Below, piece after piece: positions 8,417-17,010 of a DNA stretch of 64,000 nucleotides. Origin of the DNA: JAAGZL01 sp050290785 (GTDB lineage Bacteria; Pseudomonadota; Gammaproteobacteria; Chromatiales; Chromatiaceae); contig JBNKIR010000007.1 of NCBI GenBank assembly GCA_050290785.1, positions 38,047 through 102,046 on the forward strand, read 5' to 3'. Position 1 is the stretch's first letter, and each line of letters starts with the position of its first letter. Made by a program: the position numbers and the translations under genes. The notes beneath the pieces are model-generated. The model saw nothing but the letters and a program-made list of their open reading frames with translations, ran no database searches and was not told where the DNA came from.

Positions 8417-11400
8417 TCAGTCCCCACCAAGCGGCATAGATACCCGAAGAAAGATCGCCTGACTGTCGTCGTCATCATTGGAGTGCGACCACTGATAATC
8501 GATATCAAGGTTCAATCCGTTACGCAGTACAAAAATGCTTCCCACGCCAAGTAACAGGGAGTTGGAATTATTTGATGGTATTGCCATGTTATAACGCGTC
8601 GAAAGCGTATCGGCATAGGCAATCGAAGCATCGTCTCCGCCTTCGATATGGTGTTGGTATTCAATGCGGGCGCGCGGCTGGAACAAGTAGGAGTCGGTTT
8701 TGTGCTGAAATCCAGCACGCAGACCAAGCGATATCTGTTTGGAGGTATAGGTTTGATCGGCATAATTCAGCAAGCCGATACCTGCGCCTGTCTCCGTGGC
8801 GGAATCCAGTCTGCTCACTGCTATATCATAGCGGGCATATGGCGAGATAAGTGTGGATTCATTTAGATATTCATAACCTACGGCTATGGAACCAAACAAC
8901 TGTTCGCCATCACGGCTGGCGTATGCGGTGCTGTCAGTCAGTGTGTCGTAACGGGATGAATCCATGTCCAGGGTGCCGTATCCGAGAACGCCGTCAATAA
9001 ACATCGAGTCTCCAGGCTGATAGCTGGCATAGAGGGCGATGCTTTTTCCGTCAGAGGTGTTTTCCGAGCCATTGGAGCCTATCTCACTGTCATCATGGGC
9101 GTAACCGATACCCATGCCCAATAGCAGATTATCACTAAACCAATGATCTATGCCGAAGGTGACGCCGTCGGTAGAGTAATCTATCTTTGAGCTGCCATCA
9201 TGGGACTCCCTCTTGCCAATACGCACATTACCTGCACCCCATATATCAAATCCTGCGACATTGCCTGCGGATGATTCGAGACCATAATCAAATGCCGCCA
9301 GATTTATATTCAGTGACGAGGTGTTCAGCGCGTTTGCAATATCCTTGGCTAGAGCAATGCCTGGCATCAGCAGCTCTGAACCGATATCGTTCCCCTCCGG
9401 TTGTATATCATCACCGATCCTGGCTGCGGGGTCGTGTACGACCATGCTCTGCAACCGGCCCCTGCCTGCTCCGGCAAAACTTTCACTATCCGTAGCCAAA
9501 GATAGTGAGTCACTCTTCATCAGAAGAGTATCTGCTGATGCGCTGCGTTTGCGTGTCGCATGATGGAGTGATTCCAAACGCTGGTGATAGTTGGATGTCT
9601 GTGTGCGCCAGAATCGATTGGCCGTCCTTGCCTGGGCATCCACCAATCCAATTACGTCTGCATCCTGAGTCGGATCAGGGCGCACCACTACCGTAACAGA
9701 ATTACTTGCAACCGATGCCGCACCAGTCCCAACTGCGTTGGTGGCAGTAACGGTAAATGTGTATGCCGTGCCACCGGTCAGACCGGTTACCGTAATTGCA
9801 CATGCTGTCGGACCGGTACAGGTCCCGGTTAGTCCTCCTGGAGACGAGGTGGCGGTATAGATAGTGATAGCACTGCCGCCATCGGATGCAGGCGCGGAGA
9901 AGTTGATCGTGGCCTGGCCATATCCGGCTGTTGCGGTCACTCCGGTCGGAGCATCCGGTACTGTGGGACCGGCCGCAGGTGTAACGCTGTTGGATGCAGC
10001 CGACGGCGCGCTGGTACCAATAGCGTTGGTCGCAGTTACAGTGAAGGTATATACGGTTCCGTTAGTCAGGCCTGTTACCGTAATGGCGCAAGCAGCGGGT
10101 CCTGCGCATGTACCTGTGAGTCCGCCTGGAGACGAAGTAGCCGTATAGGTGGTAATTGTACTGCCGCCATCGGATGTGGGCGCAGTGAAATTTACCGTGG
10201 CCTGCGTATCACCACCACTGGCGGTAGCACCGGTTGGCGCTCCGGGCGCACTTAGATAGGTAAACAGGCCCGTACCGGTTCCAGTGCCACCAATTGTGGT
10301 TACTGTCACGTCCCTGGCTCCAGCCGTACCCGCCGGAGTAGTGGCGGTAATGGTGGTGGAATTTATCACCGTGATACCAGTGGCCGCGGAACCGCCGATG
10401 GTAACGCCGGTTGCGCCGGTAAGGTTGGTGCCGGTAATAGTTACGCCGGTGCCGCCTGCATCTGTACCACTGGCCGGACTGATGCCTGTTACCGTGGGTG
10501 CGGCAACATAGGTATACAAACTCGTTCCTGTACCGCTGCCAACTGAATTCGTAACAATTACATCCTTAGCCCCCGCCGTTCCCGCAGGAGTGGTGGCCGT
10601 TATGGTGGTGTCGTTAACCACAGCAACACCTGTTGCCGCTGAACCACCGATGGTCACTGACGTTGTACCGGTAAAACTGGTACCAGTTATGGTCACGCTG
10701 TCGCCACCAGTAGTAGGTCCGCTACTAGGGCTGATACCGGTCACCGTCGGTGCGGCAATGTAAGTAAATATGCCCGTACCGGTTCCAGTGCCACCAACTG
10801 TGGTTACTGCCACGTCCCTGGCTCCTGCCGTGCCCGCAGGGGTAGTGGCGGTAATAGTGGTAGAGTTAACCACGCTAACTCCGGTTGCGGACGCCCCGCC
10901 AATAGTCACACTGGTTGCGCCGGTAAGGTTGGTGCCAGTAATAGTTACGCTGGTACTTCCTGTCGTTGCTCCGTAATCAGGAGAGATGTTTGTCACAGTC
11001 GGTGCTGCAATATAGGTAAAGAGACCTGTCCCAGTCCCGGTTCCACCAACTGTAGTCACCGCTACATCCCGCGCTCCCGGTGTACCCGACGGAGTGGTGG
11101 CGGTTATGGTGGTGGAATTAACAACAGACACACTGGTGGCGGATGCCCCGCCAATAGTCACAGAGGTAGCTCCGGTAAGGTTGGTGCCGGTAATGGTCAC
11201 ACTGGTGCCACCTGTGGCGGGGCCGCTGGAAGGGCTGATACCGGTCACCGTCGGAGCGGCGACATAAGTGAACAGTCCGGTTCCGGTACCACTACCAGAC
11301 GCATTGGTGACTACCACATCTTTCGCCCCGACCGTGCCTGCTGGCGTGGTCGCGGTTATCGTGGTGTCATTTACTACCGTGACACCCGTTGCGGAACTAC

Positions 11401-12727
11401 CTCCAATGGTAACGCCCGTGGTACCGGTAAAGTTACTACCGGTAATGGTCACACTGGTACTACCTGTGGTGGGTCCACTGCTAGGGCTTATCCCCGTGAC
11501 AGTGGGAGTTGTAACCGGTGCGGCTGCATTGGCGATGCCAAAGCTGACAAAAGTAAAATCGCCAATGGGAGAGCTGTTCGAAGTGGAAAAAGCCAGATCG
11601 AAAGAGGTGATCTGAACCCCGCTGAATGGTCCAAGTACGGAAGATATCGATCCTGCCGCAGCACTCGCATATGTTGTAGTCGCTTGAACTGTGCCACCAC
11701 CTACCCTGTATCCCGTTACAGTGACATCAAAGTTATCCGAGCCGAGATAGTTCTGAAGAACGATATCGGTCAATTCGAACGAGGCGGCATTGACATTGTC
11801 CGCCGTCACCCTGAACCAGTGCGTATTGGCATCGGTATTTGTCGTATAGCCAGCGTCAGCGATGTCTATATAGTCACCGAACCCTGATCCCAACCGCGCA
11901 ATCCCTGTTATCCAGGTGTCAATTGGTCCTCCATCGTAAGTAAGACTGGACCAAGTCGAATCCCACTGGGTGTTGGTGGGATAACCGCCAACGCCTGTTC
12001 TGGTGGTGCCTGCAGGTGTGGAGAAGGTATCACTGACGTCGTAACTACCATCGCCTGGAGGTGCCAGCAAGTGATTATAGAGGGACAATGCCGGTTCGCC
12101 GATGGCGCTCGTAACGACGATGGTCTCTGTCCGCTTTTCCAACACCCAGTTGCCGCCAAGATGCGTAGAGCCGGTTATATCGGTGGAGGCGGCGATCGGC
12201 GCACCAGTGAAATTGCTGATACGATCCACGAAACGATCACCGGCCGCACCTTGTGCGACATTACAACCGTATAGCAGGATGCCGCCCTGAGGTTTCAGGG
12301 AGTCTCCCCATGTTTGTAAATCGTATTGGTAACGATGGAGATTGGCGCCAGTCAATGATGTAGAACCCAGCATCAGTTGTCCTGGTGTACCATGGGAGAT
12401 GATCTGGATGCTTTCCAGCCGGCGATATTCCTGCAGCGCGTCAGTTATTTGCTGAACGCCATCGGAGTCATGGCGCAAAATAATGGCTTTGGTGTTCTCG
12501 GCCATGCTGGACAACAGCAACTGCTTATCGCGCACACCGGCATCAATAAATACAAGAGAGGAAGGATGATCAGGCTGGCCGTAATGGACACCAGAAGAGA
12601 CGCCATCATCGATGGTGACTGCTTGTATCGGCGAAACCGCCAATACAATGAAAAGACAAAACAAAAAAAATCCTATTGAAGAAACGAATCTCTTCAATTC
12701 CAACCAGAGATGTCTTAGGTTATCCAT
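8417..12727 (-). CDS. Large surface protein: DUF4347, five IPT/TIG, two FN3, autotransporter barrel
   Basis: 1436 residues. A signal-like hydrophobic segment lies at about 12-36. The DUF4347 domain (about 58-200) contains LVFIDAGVRDKQLL, IQIISHGTPGQLMLGS and LLYGCNVAQGAAGDRFVDRI. A beta-rich region spans about 230-400. Five IPT/TIG repeats (about 405-825), each opening PTVTGISPSSGP or a variant, are followed by two fibronectin type III repeats (about 826-1015) and a linker (1016-1160). The C-terminal autotransporter-type beta-barrel has alternating strands such as LLLGMGIGYAHDD and FIDGVLGYGTLDMD. The expected product is an outer-membrane-anchored adhesin with a rod-like stalk. The final residues are LRVSMPLGGD rather than the usual terminal aromatic residue. 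GNAT follows on the same strand. Confidence 0.85.
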   Translation of the reverse strand: MDNLRHLWLELKRFVSSIGFFLFCLFIVLAVSPIQAVTIDDGVSSGVHYGQPDHPSSLVFIDAGVRDKQLLLSSMAENTKAIILRHDSDGVQQITDALQEYRRLESIQIISHGTPGQLMLGSTSLTGANLHRYQYDLQTWGDSLKPQGGILLYGCNVAQGAAGDRFVDRISNFTGAPIAASTDITGSTHLGGNWVLEKRTETIVVTSAIGEPALSLYNHLLAPPGDGSYDVSDTFSTPAGTTRTGVGGYPTNTQWDSTWSSLTYDGGPIDTWITGIARLGSGFGDYIDIADAGYTTNTDANTHWFRVTADNVNAASFELTDIVLQNYLGSDNFDVTVTGYRVGGGTVQATTTYASAAAGSISSVLGPFSGVQITSFDLAFSTSNSSPIGDFTFVSFGIANAAAPVTTPTVTGISPSSGPTTGSTSVTITGSNFTGTTGVTIGGSSATGVTVVNDTTITATTPAGTVGAKDVVVTNASGSGTGTGLFTYVAAPTVTGISPSSGPATGGTSVTITGTNLTGATSVTIGGASATSVSVVNSTTITATTPSGTPGARDVAVTTVGGTGTGTGLFTYIAAPTVTNISPDYGATTGSTSVTITGTNLTGATSVTIGGASATGVSVVNSTTITATTPAGTAGARDVAVTTVGGTGTGTGIFTYIAAPTVTGISPSSGPTTGGDSVTITGTSFTGTTSVTIGGSAATGVAVVNDTTITATTPAGTAGAKDVIVTNSVGSGTGTSLYTYVAAPTVTGISPASGTDAGGTGVTITGTNLTGATGVTIGGSAATGITVINSTTITATTPAGTAGARDVTVTTIGGTGTGTGLFTYLSAPGAPTGATASGGDTQATVNFTAPTSDGGSTITTYTATSSPGGLTGTCAGPAACAITVTGLTNGTVYTFTVTATNAIGTSAPSAASNSVTPAAGPTVPDAPTGVTATAGYGQATINFSAPASDGGSAITIYTATSSPGGLTGTCTGPTACAITVTGLTGGTAYTFTVTATNAVGTGAASVASNSVTVVVRPDPTQDADVIGLVDAQARTANRFWRTQTSNYHQRLESLHHATRKRSASADTLLMKSDSLSLATDSESFAGAGRGRLQSMVVHDPAARIGDDIQPEGNDIGSELLMPGIALAKDIANALNTSSLNINLAAFDYGLESSAGNVAGFDIWGAGNVRIGKRESHDGSSKIDYSTDGVTFGIDHWFSDNLLLGMGIGYAHDDSEIGSNGSENTSDGKSIALYASYQPGDSMFIDGVLGYGTLDMDSSRYDTLTDSTAYASRDGEQLFGSIAVGYEYLNESTLISPYARYDIAVSRLDSATETGAGIGLLNYADQTYTSKQISLGLRAGFQHKTDSYLFQPRARIEYQHHIEGGDDASIAYADTLSTRYNMAIPSNNSNSLLLGVGSIFVLRNGLNLDIDYQWSHSNDDDDSQAIFLRVSMPLGGD
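9690..11510 (-). repeat. Tandem in-gene repeats encoding FN3 and IPT/TIG domains
   Basis: Two FN3 units of about 285 bases (about 9690-10250) and five IPT/TIG units of about 250 bases (about 10250-11510) are highly similar at DNA level. Recurring phrases include TTTACCGTTACTGCCACC-like FN3 ends and GTTACCGGTATCAGTCC-like IPT starts on the coding strand. Near-identity between units points to recent duplication or gene conversion and allows copy number to vary by recombination. Confidence 0.8.
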
Positions 12728-12861
12728 CTACAAATCAATCTTTAGTCCATTTCCATGATCGACTGTAGAATCGCGTATTTCTCAACTATTTTCAAGCTGT
12801 TAATTCCGCTTAGAGATATTTCCCCCTTTATACATGGATGGAAGAGGTGCCGGCGATTCGG

Positions 12862-12873
12862 TCGAACCTCCGG
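12862..12873 (-). repeat. Short copy of the tRNA-Pro T-arm sequence
   Basis: The 12 bases TCGAACCTCCGG recur exactly at 12974-12985 inside the tRNA T-arm, 112 bases apart. This may be a relic of a partial tRNA duplication or an old integration junction. The sequence is short enough that T-arm similarity by chance is possible. Confidence 0.35.
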
Positions 12874-12955
12874 TCGGTTCTCATCCTCTCTGGGTTAGCG
12901 ACTGAGAACAGTTTCAGGTTGGGGTGAAAGTTGGGGATAGGCGCAATTTACGAAT

Positions 12956-13032
12956 TGGTCGGAGTGAGAGGATTCGAACCTCCGGCCCCTGCCTCCCGAA
13001 GGCAGTGCTCTACCAAGCTGAGCTACACTCCG
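12956..13032 (-). tRNA. tRNA-Pro, anticodon CGG
   Basis: 77 bases on the minus strand including an encoded CCA end. The acceptor stem CGGAGTG pairs with CACTCCG, the D-stem GCTC with GAGC, and the anticodon stem CTGCC with GGCAG around the loop TTCGGGA, giving anticodon CGG for CCG codons. The T-arm GGAGG-TTCGAAT-CCTCT has one G-U pair. The discriminator base is A. The gene stands alone between the adhesin gene and the FAD oxidoreductase. Confidence 0.95.
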
Positions 13033-13097
13033 ATAAGGCGCTATTTATACCATTAATGGGCCCGAACGAAAATAAGATGTTTGATTAAACAGTATGA

Positions 13098-13160
13098 TCG
13101 GAGTGAGAGAATTACTCGTACCGTCCTCGGCAACTGCTCCATGCGTTGCTCTACCTCATG
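13098..13160 (-). pseudogene. Decayed tRNA-like fragment
   Basis: TCGGAGTGAGAG at 13098-13109 repeats exactly the tRNA-Pro 3' acceptor/T-arm sequence at 12959-12970, and the match continues as AATT against GATT. Further along, TTGCTCTACC near 13145-13155 resembles GTGCTCTACC of the D-arm region in the true tRNA. The middle does not fold as an anticodon arm. It is best read as a degenerate partial tRNA copy, of the kind left by integration and excision of an element at the tRNA 3' end. Confidence 0.5.
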
Positions 13161-13283
13161 TATTCCTGGGGTTGTGGACCCTGTCCTTCGACTCCAGAAC
13201 GCTAAATCACGCTTGTCCTTCAAGGAGTTAAAAGATTACACATTACTGCTTCTCCGTCTATCTGCCACCCAGTTGCAGATAAG

Positions 13284-13485
13284 GCGGTTTGTTGTAGGGC
13301 GTCAGTGTTGGTTGAAAACAATAGAAAACTAGAGGATTATGGTGCTAAGGATTCAAAATAATAAAAATGGCGGGGAATGGCGATTACCGATAACAGAGGT
13401 TATGTCAAACCAGTGATGGTCTGGCTTCGGTCCTGCCAGCGGCGCCATTGACAGTATTTGATGAAAGCAAACCCCTATTCCTTGA
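13284..13485 (+). repeat. Decayed copy of a leader/secreted-gene start repeat (copy 1)
   Basis: 13284-13388 aligns by eye with 61732-61840. Shared blocks are GCGG-TTGTTGT, CAGTGT-GGTTGAAAA, TAGAAAACT-GAGGATTATG, GGATTCAAAA and ATGGCGATTACC. Weaker similarity continues to about 13485 (CTGGCT...GCGGC-CCATT and GCAAA-CCCTAT). In the other copy this stretch carries a ribosome-binding site, ATG and signal peptide. Here the frame reaches a stop after about 23 codons and contains an insertion. No intact gene follows in register; the next gene is the FAD oxidoreductase. Confidence 0.55.
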
Positions 13486-13557
13486 CCAATAAAGTTGGGC
13501 CGAATTGACCGTGGAGCAGTTTGGCCTGCCCGGTCGGAGACACGTTGGAACATAAGT

Positions 13558-14859
13558 ATGGCTGTAGATATTGCGGTGCTGGGTGCCGGTATTACCGGTA
13601 GCTGTTTGGCGTTGGAACTTGCAGGGCGCGGTTATCGTGTTGACCTGATCGATAAGGCCTCTGATGTCATGCTCGGGGCGAGTGGCCACAATGAAGGCAA
13701 GCTCCATCTGGGGTTTGTGTACGCCAAGGATCCAGGTAAGCGCACCCATCAACAACTGATAGCCGGGTCATTGGCTTTTCCCTACATCATCAACAAGCTG
13801 ACAGGTTCAGATCCAAGCGGCAGTTGTCCCACTAATCCATTCCACTACTATGTTCCGCGTGACAGTCAGCTTGGTATTGATGACGTCGCCCGACATTTCG
13901 AAGCTGTCGAACAAATGGTCCTGAGACGTTTTAGCGAAAACAATGCTCAATATTGCGGTCAAACCCCGCAAAGCCTATTCAGGCGTAATAGTGCGGAACA
14001 TCATCGAGAATTATTCTCTGAGCGAACGACATTGGGTTCTTTTGCTACCCAAGAACGCGCGGTCCCGGTCAAATTGGTCGCGGAACTTCTGCGCAGGGCG
14101 ATAGCCTCCTCGTCAAACATCAATTTGATGACCGATACCCTGGTGGAGTCGGTGGAGACTGTTGATGCGAACAGACTTACACTGAATCTATCGAGAACTG
14201 ACGACCGCATTACTCGTCAATATCCGGCGGTGGTCAACTGCCTGTGGGAAGATCGAACGCGGTTGGATCGAATGCTGGGGGTGGAAGATCCAGGCCCCTG
14301 GATCTACCGCTTCAAGGCGAATGTCTGGCTCACTCGAAAGGCTCTGGCAAGCAGCGCCATCCCGTCGGCTACAGGGGTGCTTGGGCCTTATGGAGATGTA
14401 GTCAATCATGGTGATGGCGATTTCTATATTTCTTGGTATCCTCTATGCCGTGTGGCTCAACAGATAGATGGCGATGGTCGGGATATTATCGCCACGGTAC
14501 ATCCGAATAAGGCTCAGAAGATTCTCAGATCTTTGGTAAAGCCTTTTCCGGGTCTGGCAAGTGGCATGGCTTCCATGGTTCATCGCAAATTTATCAAACA
14601 AAGCATCGGTGAGATGTCACGATATATTCCAGCCGTGGCGGAGTTGCTTAAGACACCCGGAACGGTACGGGTTGGTGGTGGAGTGATCGTCGCTCGGGGC
14701 TCGAGCGACATCGACGATCACCAAAGCGGCTTGCATGCCCGCTCGGAAATCGGCCCAAAGGGGTATGGTAACTACATTACTGTCGATACTGGCAAGTATT
14801 GCATGGGACCATATTTCGCGGCACAAACGGCTGATATGGTTGATGAGGCGCTCAGATGA
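13558..14859 (+). CDS. FAD-dependent oxidoreductase (DAO family)
   Basis: 433 residues from the ATG at 13558, preceded by TTGGAA. The Rossmann dinucleotide motif VLGAGITGSCLALELAGRGY at residues 7-26 is followed by an acidic/basic end of the second strand (VDLIDKAS). GASGHNEGKLHLGFVYAKDP near 41-60 is the flavin-contacting stretch seen in amino-acid oxidase-type enzymes. GLHARSEIGPKGYGNYITVD near the C-terminus fits the same fold. An upstream in-frame start at 13495 would add 21 unconserved residues. The substrate cannot be told. The gene is isolated, with ispB converging on it. Confidence 0.75.
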   Translation: MAVDIAVLGAGITGSCLALELAGRGYRVDLIDKASDVMLGASGHNEGKLHLGFVYAKDPGKRTHQQLIAGSLAFPYIINKLTGSDPSGSCPTNPFHYYVPRDSQLGIDDVARHFEAVEQMVLRRFSENNAQYCGQTPQSLFRRNSAEHHRELFSERTTLGSFATQERAVPVKLVAELLRRAIASSSNINLMTDTLVESVETVDANRLTLNLSRTDDRITRQYPAVVNCLWEDRTRLDRMLGVEDPGPWIYRFKANVWLTRKALASSAIPSATGVLGPYGDVVNHGDGDFYISWYPLCRVAQQIDGDGRDIIATVHPNKAQKILRSLVKPFPGLASGMASMVHRKFIKQSIGEMSRYIPAVAELLKTPGTVRVGGGVIVARGSSDIDDHQSGLHARSEIGPKGYGNYITVDTGKYCMGPYFAAQTADMVDEALR

Positions 14860-14944
14860 GTTTGCCGGCAGCACAGCAATTCACGCTTAGCGGTTCGGGC
14901 GCTGTTTAGATCATTAATGGGCCAGAACTGGATATTGTAAAGGA

Positions 14945-15913
14945 TCAGCTCGTACGGTCAGCGGAAAAATCCGCCAGGGTGGCCAGGGCGCTCCTATAGG
15001 AAGACGGAGGTAGTATCTCCAGAGCACCCTTGGCCTTGGCCGCCTCCAGCTCAGCGGCCCTGAAGGTGTACTCGATGGCGTCGGTGCTGGCTATGGCGTC
15101 CTTTACCAGGTCGATCTGATCCCGTCCGCCCTTCTCAATAACTTCCCGCAGCGAGCGTCTCTGTTCTTCTGTGCCGACCTGCATAGCACGGATAAGGGGT
15201 AGGGTGGGCTTGCCCTCCGCCAGATCGTCGCCGATGTTCTTGCCGATCTCTTCCGACGAGTCGCTGTAGTCCAGCGCGTCGTCGATGATCTGAAAGGCAA
15301 TGCCCAGGTGGCGGCCATAGTCGGCCAGGGCCTGTTCCTCTTTCGGGGAGGAGTTGCAGAGTACGGCTCCGAGCTGGGCGCCGGCCTCAAACAGGGTGGC
15401 GGTCTTGCGCAGGATCACCTCAAGATATTTTTGTTCGTCCGTATCCGGATCGTGGCAGTTGAGCAGTTGCAGTACCTCTCCCTCCGCGATCCTGTTGGTG
15501 GCATGGGAGAGGATATCCATCACCCGCATATTGCCCACATCCACCATCATCTCGAAGGAGCGGGAGTAGAGGAAATCCCCCACCAGTACGCTGGCGGCAT
15601 TGCCCCATACCGCGTTGGCGGTGTCTCTGCTGCGGCGCAGGTCGGATCCGTCCACCACATCGTCATGCAGCAGGGTGGCGGTGTGGATGAATTCGATGAT
15701 GGCGGCGACCAGGGTGTGTTTGTCACCGGTGTAGCCCAGGGCCTGGGACGCCAGCAGGACGATCATGGGGCGGAGACGCTTGCCGCCGCTGTTCACAATG
15801 TAGTGTCCGATCTGATTGATCAGCACCACATCCGATTCCAGGCGTCTTAAAATCAGTCCATCGACGGCATTCATGTCGTCAGAGACCAGTTTTTTTATGG
15901 CAGATATGTCCAT
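14945..15913 (-). CDS. ispB: Octaprenyl diphosphate synthase-type polyprenyl synthetase
   Basis: 322 residues, the usual length for IspB. The first aspartate-rich motif DDVVD is at residues 84-88 (HTATLLHDDVVDGSDLRR). The second is IIDDALDYSD near 210-219. GGKRLRP at 43-49 binds the diphosphate of IPP. The enzyme extends farnesyl diphosphate with IPP to make the quinone side chain. The divergent arrangement ispB / rplU-rpmA-obgE is conserved across Gammaproteobacteria and supports the name. The exact chain length (C40 or other) is not readable from the sequence. Confidence 0.93.
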   Translation of the reverse strand: MDISAIKKLVSDDMNAVDGLILRRLESDVVLINQIGHYIVNSGGKRLRPMIVLLASQALGYTGDKHTLVAAIIEFIHTATLLHDDVVDGSDLRRSRDTANAVWGNAASVLVGDFLYSRSFEMMVDVGNMRVMDILSHATNRIAEGEVLQLLNCHDPDTDEQKYLEVILRKTATLFEAGAQLGAVLCNSSPKEEQALADYGRHLGIAFQIIDDALDYSDSSEEIGKNIGDDLAEGKPTLPLIRAMQVGTEEQRRSLREVIEKGGRDQIDLVKDAIASTDAIEYTFRAAELEAAKAKGALEILPPSSYRSALATLADFSADRTS

Positions 15914-16124
15914 ACAACCCTTTGCTTGCTACATCTTCCCGGCTGGCTACTGCCTGTCCGGCACTAAACGGATATTGGGTAAACGCACGTTACTGATTGA
16001 TAGTAAACGAATTATTGTGATTCGTGTTGCGTGTAATCACACTTATTCTACTGCTATCTGGTGATGTAAGAAAAGACGAATATCAAAGGGTATCCCACCA
16101 GACTGTTAATGGTGGGTAATCTGG

Positions 16125-16187
16125 GGTCAAATCACCTGAGTTATTGGCCATGCGAGGTCGGTTTCAGGGGCAAAACTGGATTTGACC
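16125..16187. repeat. Inverted repeat in the ispB-rplU intergenic region
   Basis: GGTCAAATC at 16125-16133 and its exact complement GATTTGACC at 16179-16187 flank 45 bases. The right arm contains the -35 hexamer of the proposed rplU promoter, so the arms could be an operator or part of a small repeat element. The GGGGTCAAAT phrase resembles dispersed intergenic repeats in related genomes; that is from general memory. Confidence 0.45.
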
Positions 16188-16210
16188 TCGGGCCAAGGTA
16201 TATGTAGAAT
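16182..16210 (+). promoter_or_regulatory. Sigma-70-type promoter of rplU-rpmA
   Basis: TTGACC (16182-16187) and TAGAAT (16205-16210) are separated by exactly 17 bases, each one or two mismatches from the sigma-70 consensus. The promoter lies about 70 bases upstream of the rplU start and would give a leader of roughly 60 bases. It is the clearest promoter in the window. Confidence 0.65.
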
Positions 16211-16278
16211 TCCGGCTCTTTCGTGGGCCTGTTTCATGTAGATGGCTCAACTAGCAGAATTTTACGGAGATTTGGCGA

Positions 16279-16593
16279 ATGTATGCCGTGATTCAGACCG
16301 GTGGTAAACAGTACCGGGTTTCCAAAGGCGATACCCTTCGAGTTGAGAAGATCGACTCTGAAGAGGGCTCATCCATCAATCTGGACAAGGTCCTGATGAT
16401 CGCCGATGGTGAAGATATAAAGGTAGGCGCCCCCTATGTTGAGGGTGGCAAGGTTACTGCCGAGGTGCAGGAGCATGGTCGTGGCAAAAAGGTCAAGATC
16501 ATTAAGTTCAAGCGCCGTAAGCACCATCTGAAGCGTCAGGGCCACCGTCAGTGGTACACTGAGCTGAAGATTACCGAAATTAGCGCAAAGTAA
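16279..16593 (+). CDS. rplU: 50S ribosomal protein L21
   Basis: 104 residues, full family length. It opens MYAVIQTGGKQYRVSKGDTL, has the central KVLMIADGEDIKVGAPYV and ends in the basic 23S rRNA-binding segment KIIKFKRRKHHLKRQGHRQ. L21 binds 23S rRNA in the large subunit. It is followed after 13 bases by rpmA, with a ribosome-binding GGAG upstream of the ATG. Confidence 0.98.
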   Translation: MYAVIQTGGKQYRVSKGDTLRVEKIDSEEGSSINLDKVLMIADGEDIKVGAPYVEGGKVTAEVQEHGRGKKVKIIKFKRRKHHLKRQGHRQWYTELKITEISAK

Positions 16594-16606
16594 GGCGGGT
16601 TAAGCA

Positions 16607-16864
16607 ATGGCACATAAGAAAGCAGGCGGTAGTACACGTAACGGTCGCGATTCAGAGTCAAAACGTCTTGGCGTGAAGCTGTTCGGCGGCCAGACAGTAA
16701 AGCCGGGTAACATCATTGTGCGTCAGCGTGGCACCCATTTTCATCCAGGGCTGGATGTAGGTTGTGGCAAGGACCACACCCTGTACGCCAAGGCTGAAGG
16801 TGTAGTGAAGTTTGAGGTTAAGGGCCCGAAAAAGCGCAGGTACGTGAACGTAGTCCCGGCCTGA
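16607..16864 (+). CDS. rpmA: 50S ribosomal protein L27
   Basis: 85 residues. The N-terminus MAHKKAGGSTRNGRDSESKR is the conserved flexible tail that reaches the peptidyl-transferase centre; no cleavable extension is present. The conserved HFHPGLDVGCGKDHTLYA-like core (GTHFHPGLDVG) follows. It is co-transcribed with rplU and followed by a strong terminator at 16892-16919. Confidence 0.98.
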   Translation: MAHKKAGGSTRNGRDSESKRLGVKLFGGQTVKPGNIIVRQRGTHFHPGLDVGCGKDHTLYAKAEGVVKFEVKGPKKRRYVNVVPA

Positions 16865-16891
16865 TTACGCCGTATCTAATGCAACAACAGA

Positions 16892-16919
16892 GGCCTCGTC
16901 ACTGACGGGGCCTTTTTTG
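16892..16919 (+). terminator. Rho-independent terminator after rpmA
   Basis: A nine-base stem GGCCTCGTC / GACGGGGCC (one G-U pair) with loop ACT is followed by six T. It ends the rplU-rpmA transcript before obgE. Confidence 0.9.
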
Positions 16920-17010
16920 TTTGATTTTTTCAAGAACTCCAGCAGTACAGGGCCGTGTCTGAAAATTTCAGGATGGAATTATTCAGACTTTTATTACAAG
17001 TGGAATAGCT

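Noticed and set aside
9690..11510. Regular repeats considered as a CRISPR array
   Set aside because: Units are about 250-285 bases, in frame, and encode IPT/FN3 domains; no spacer pattern.
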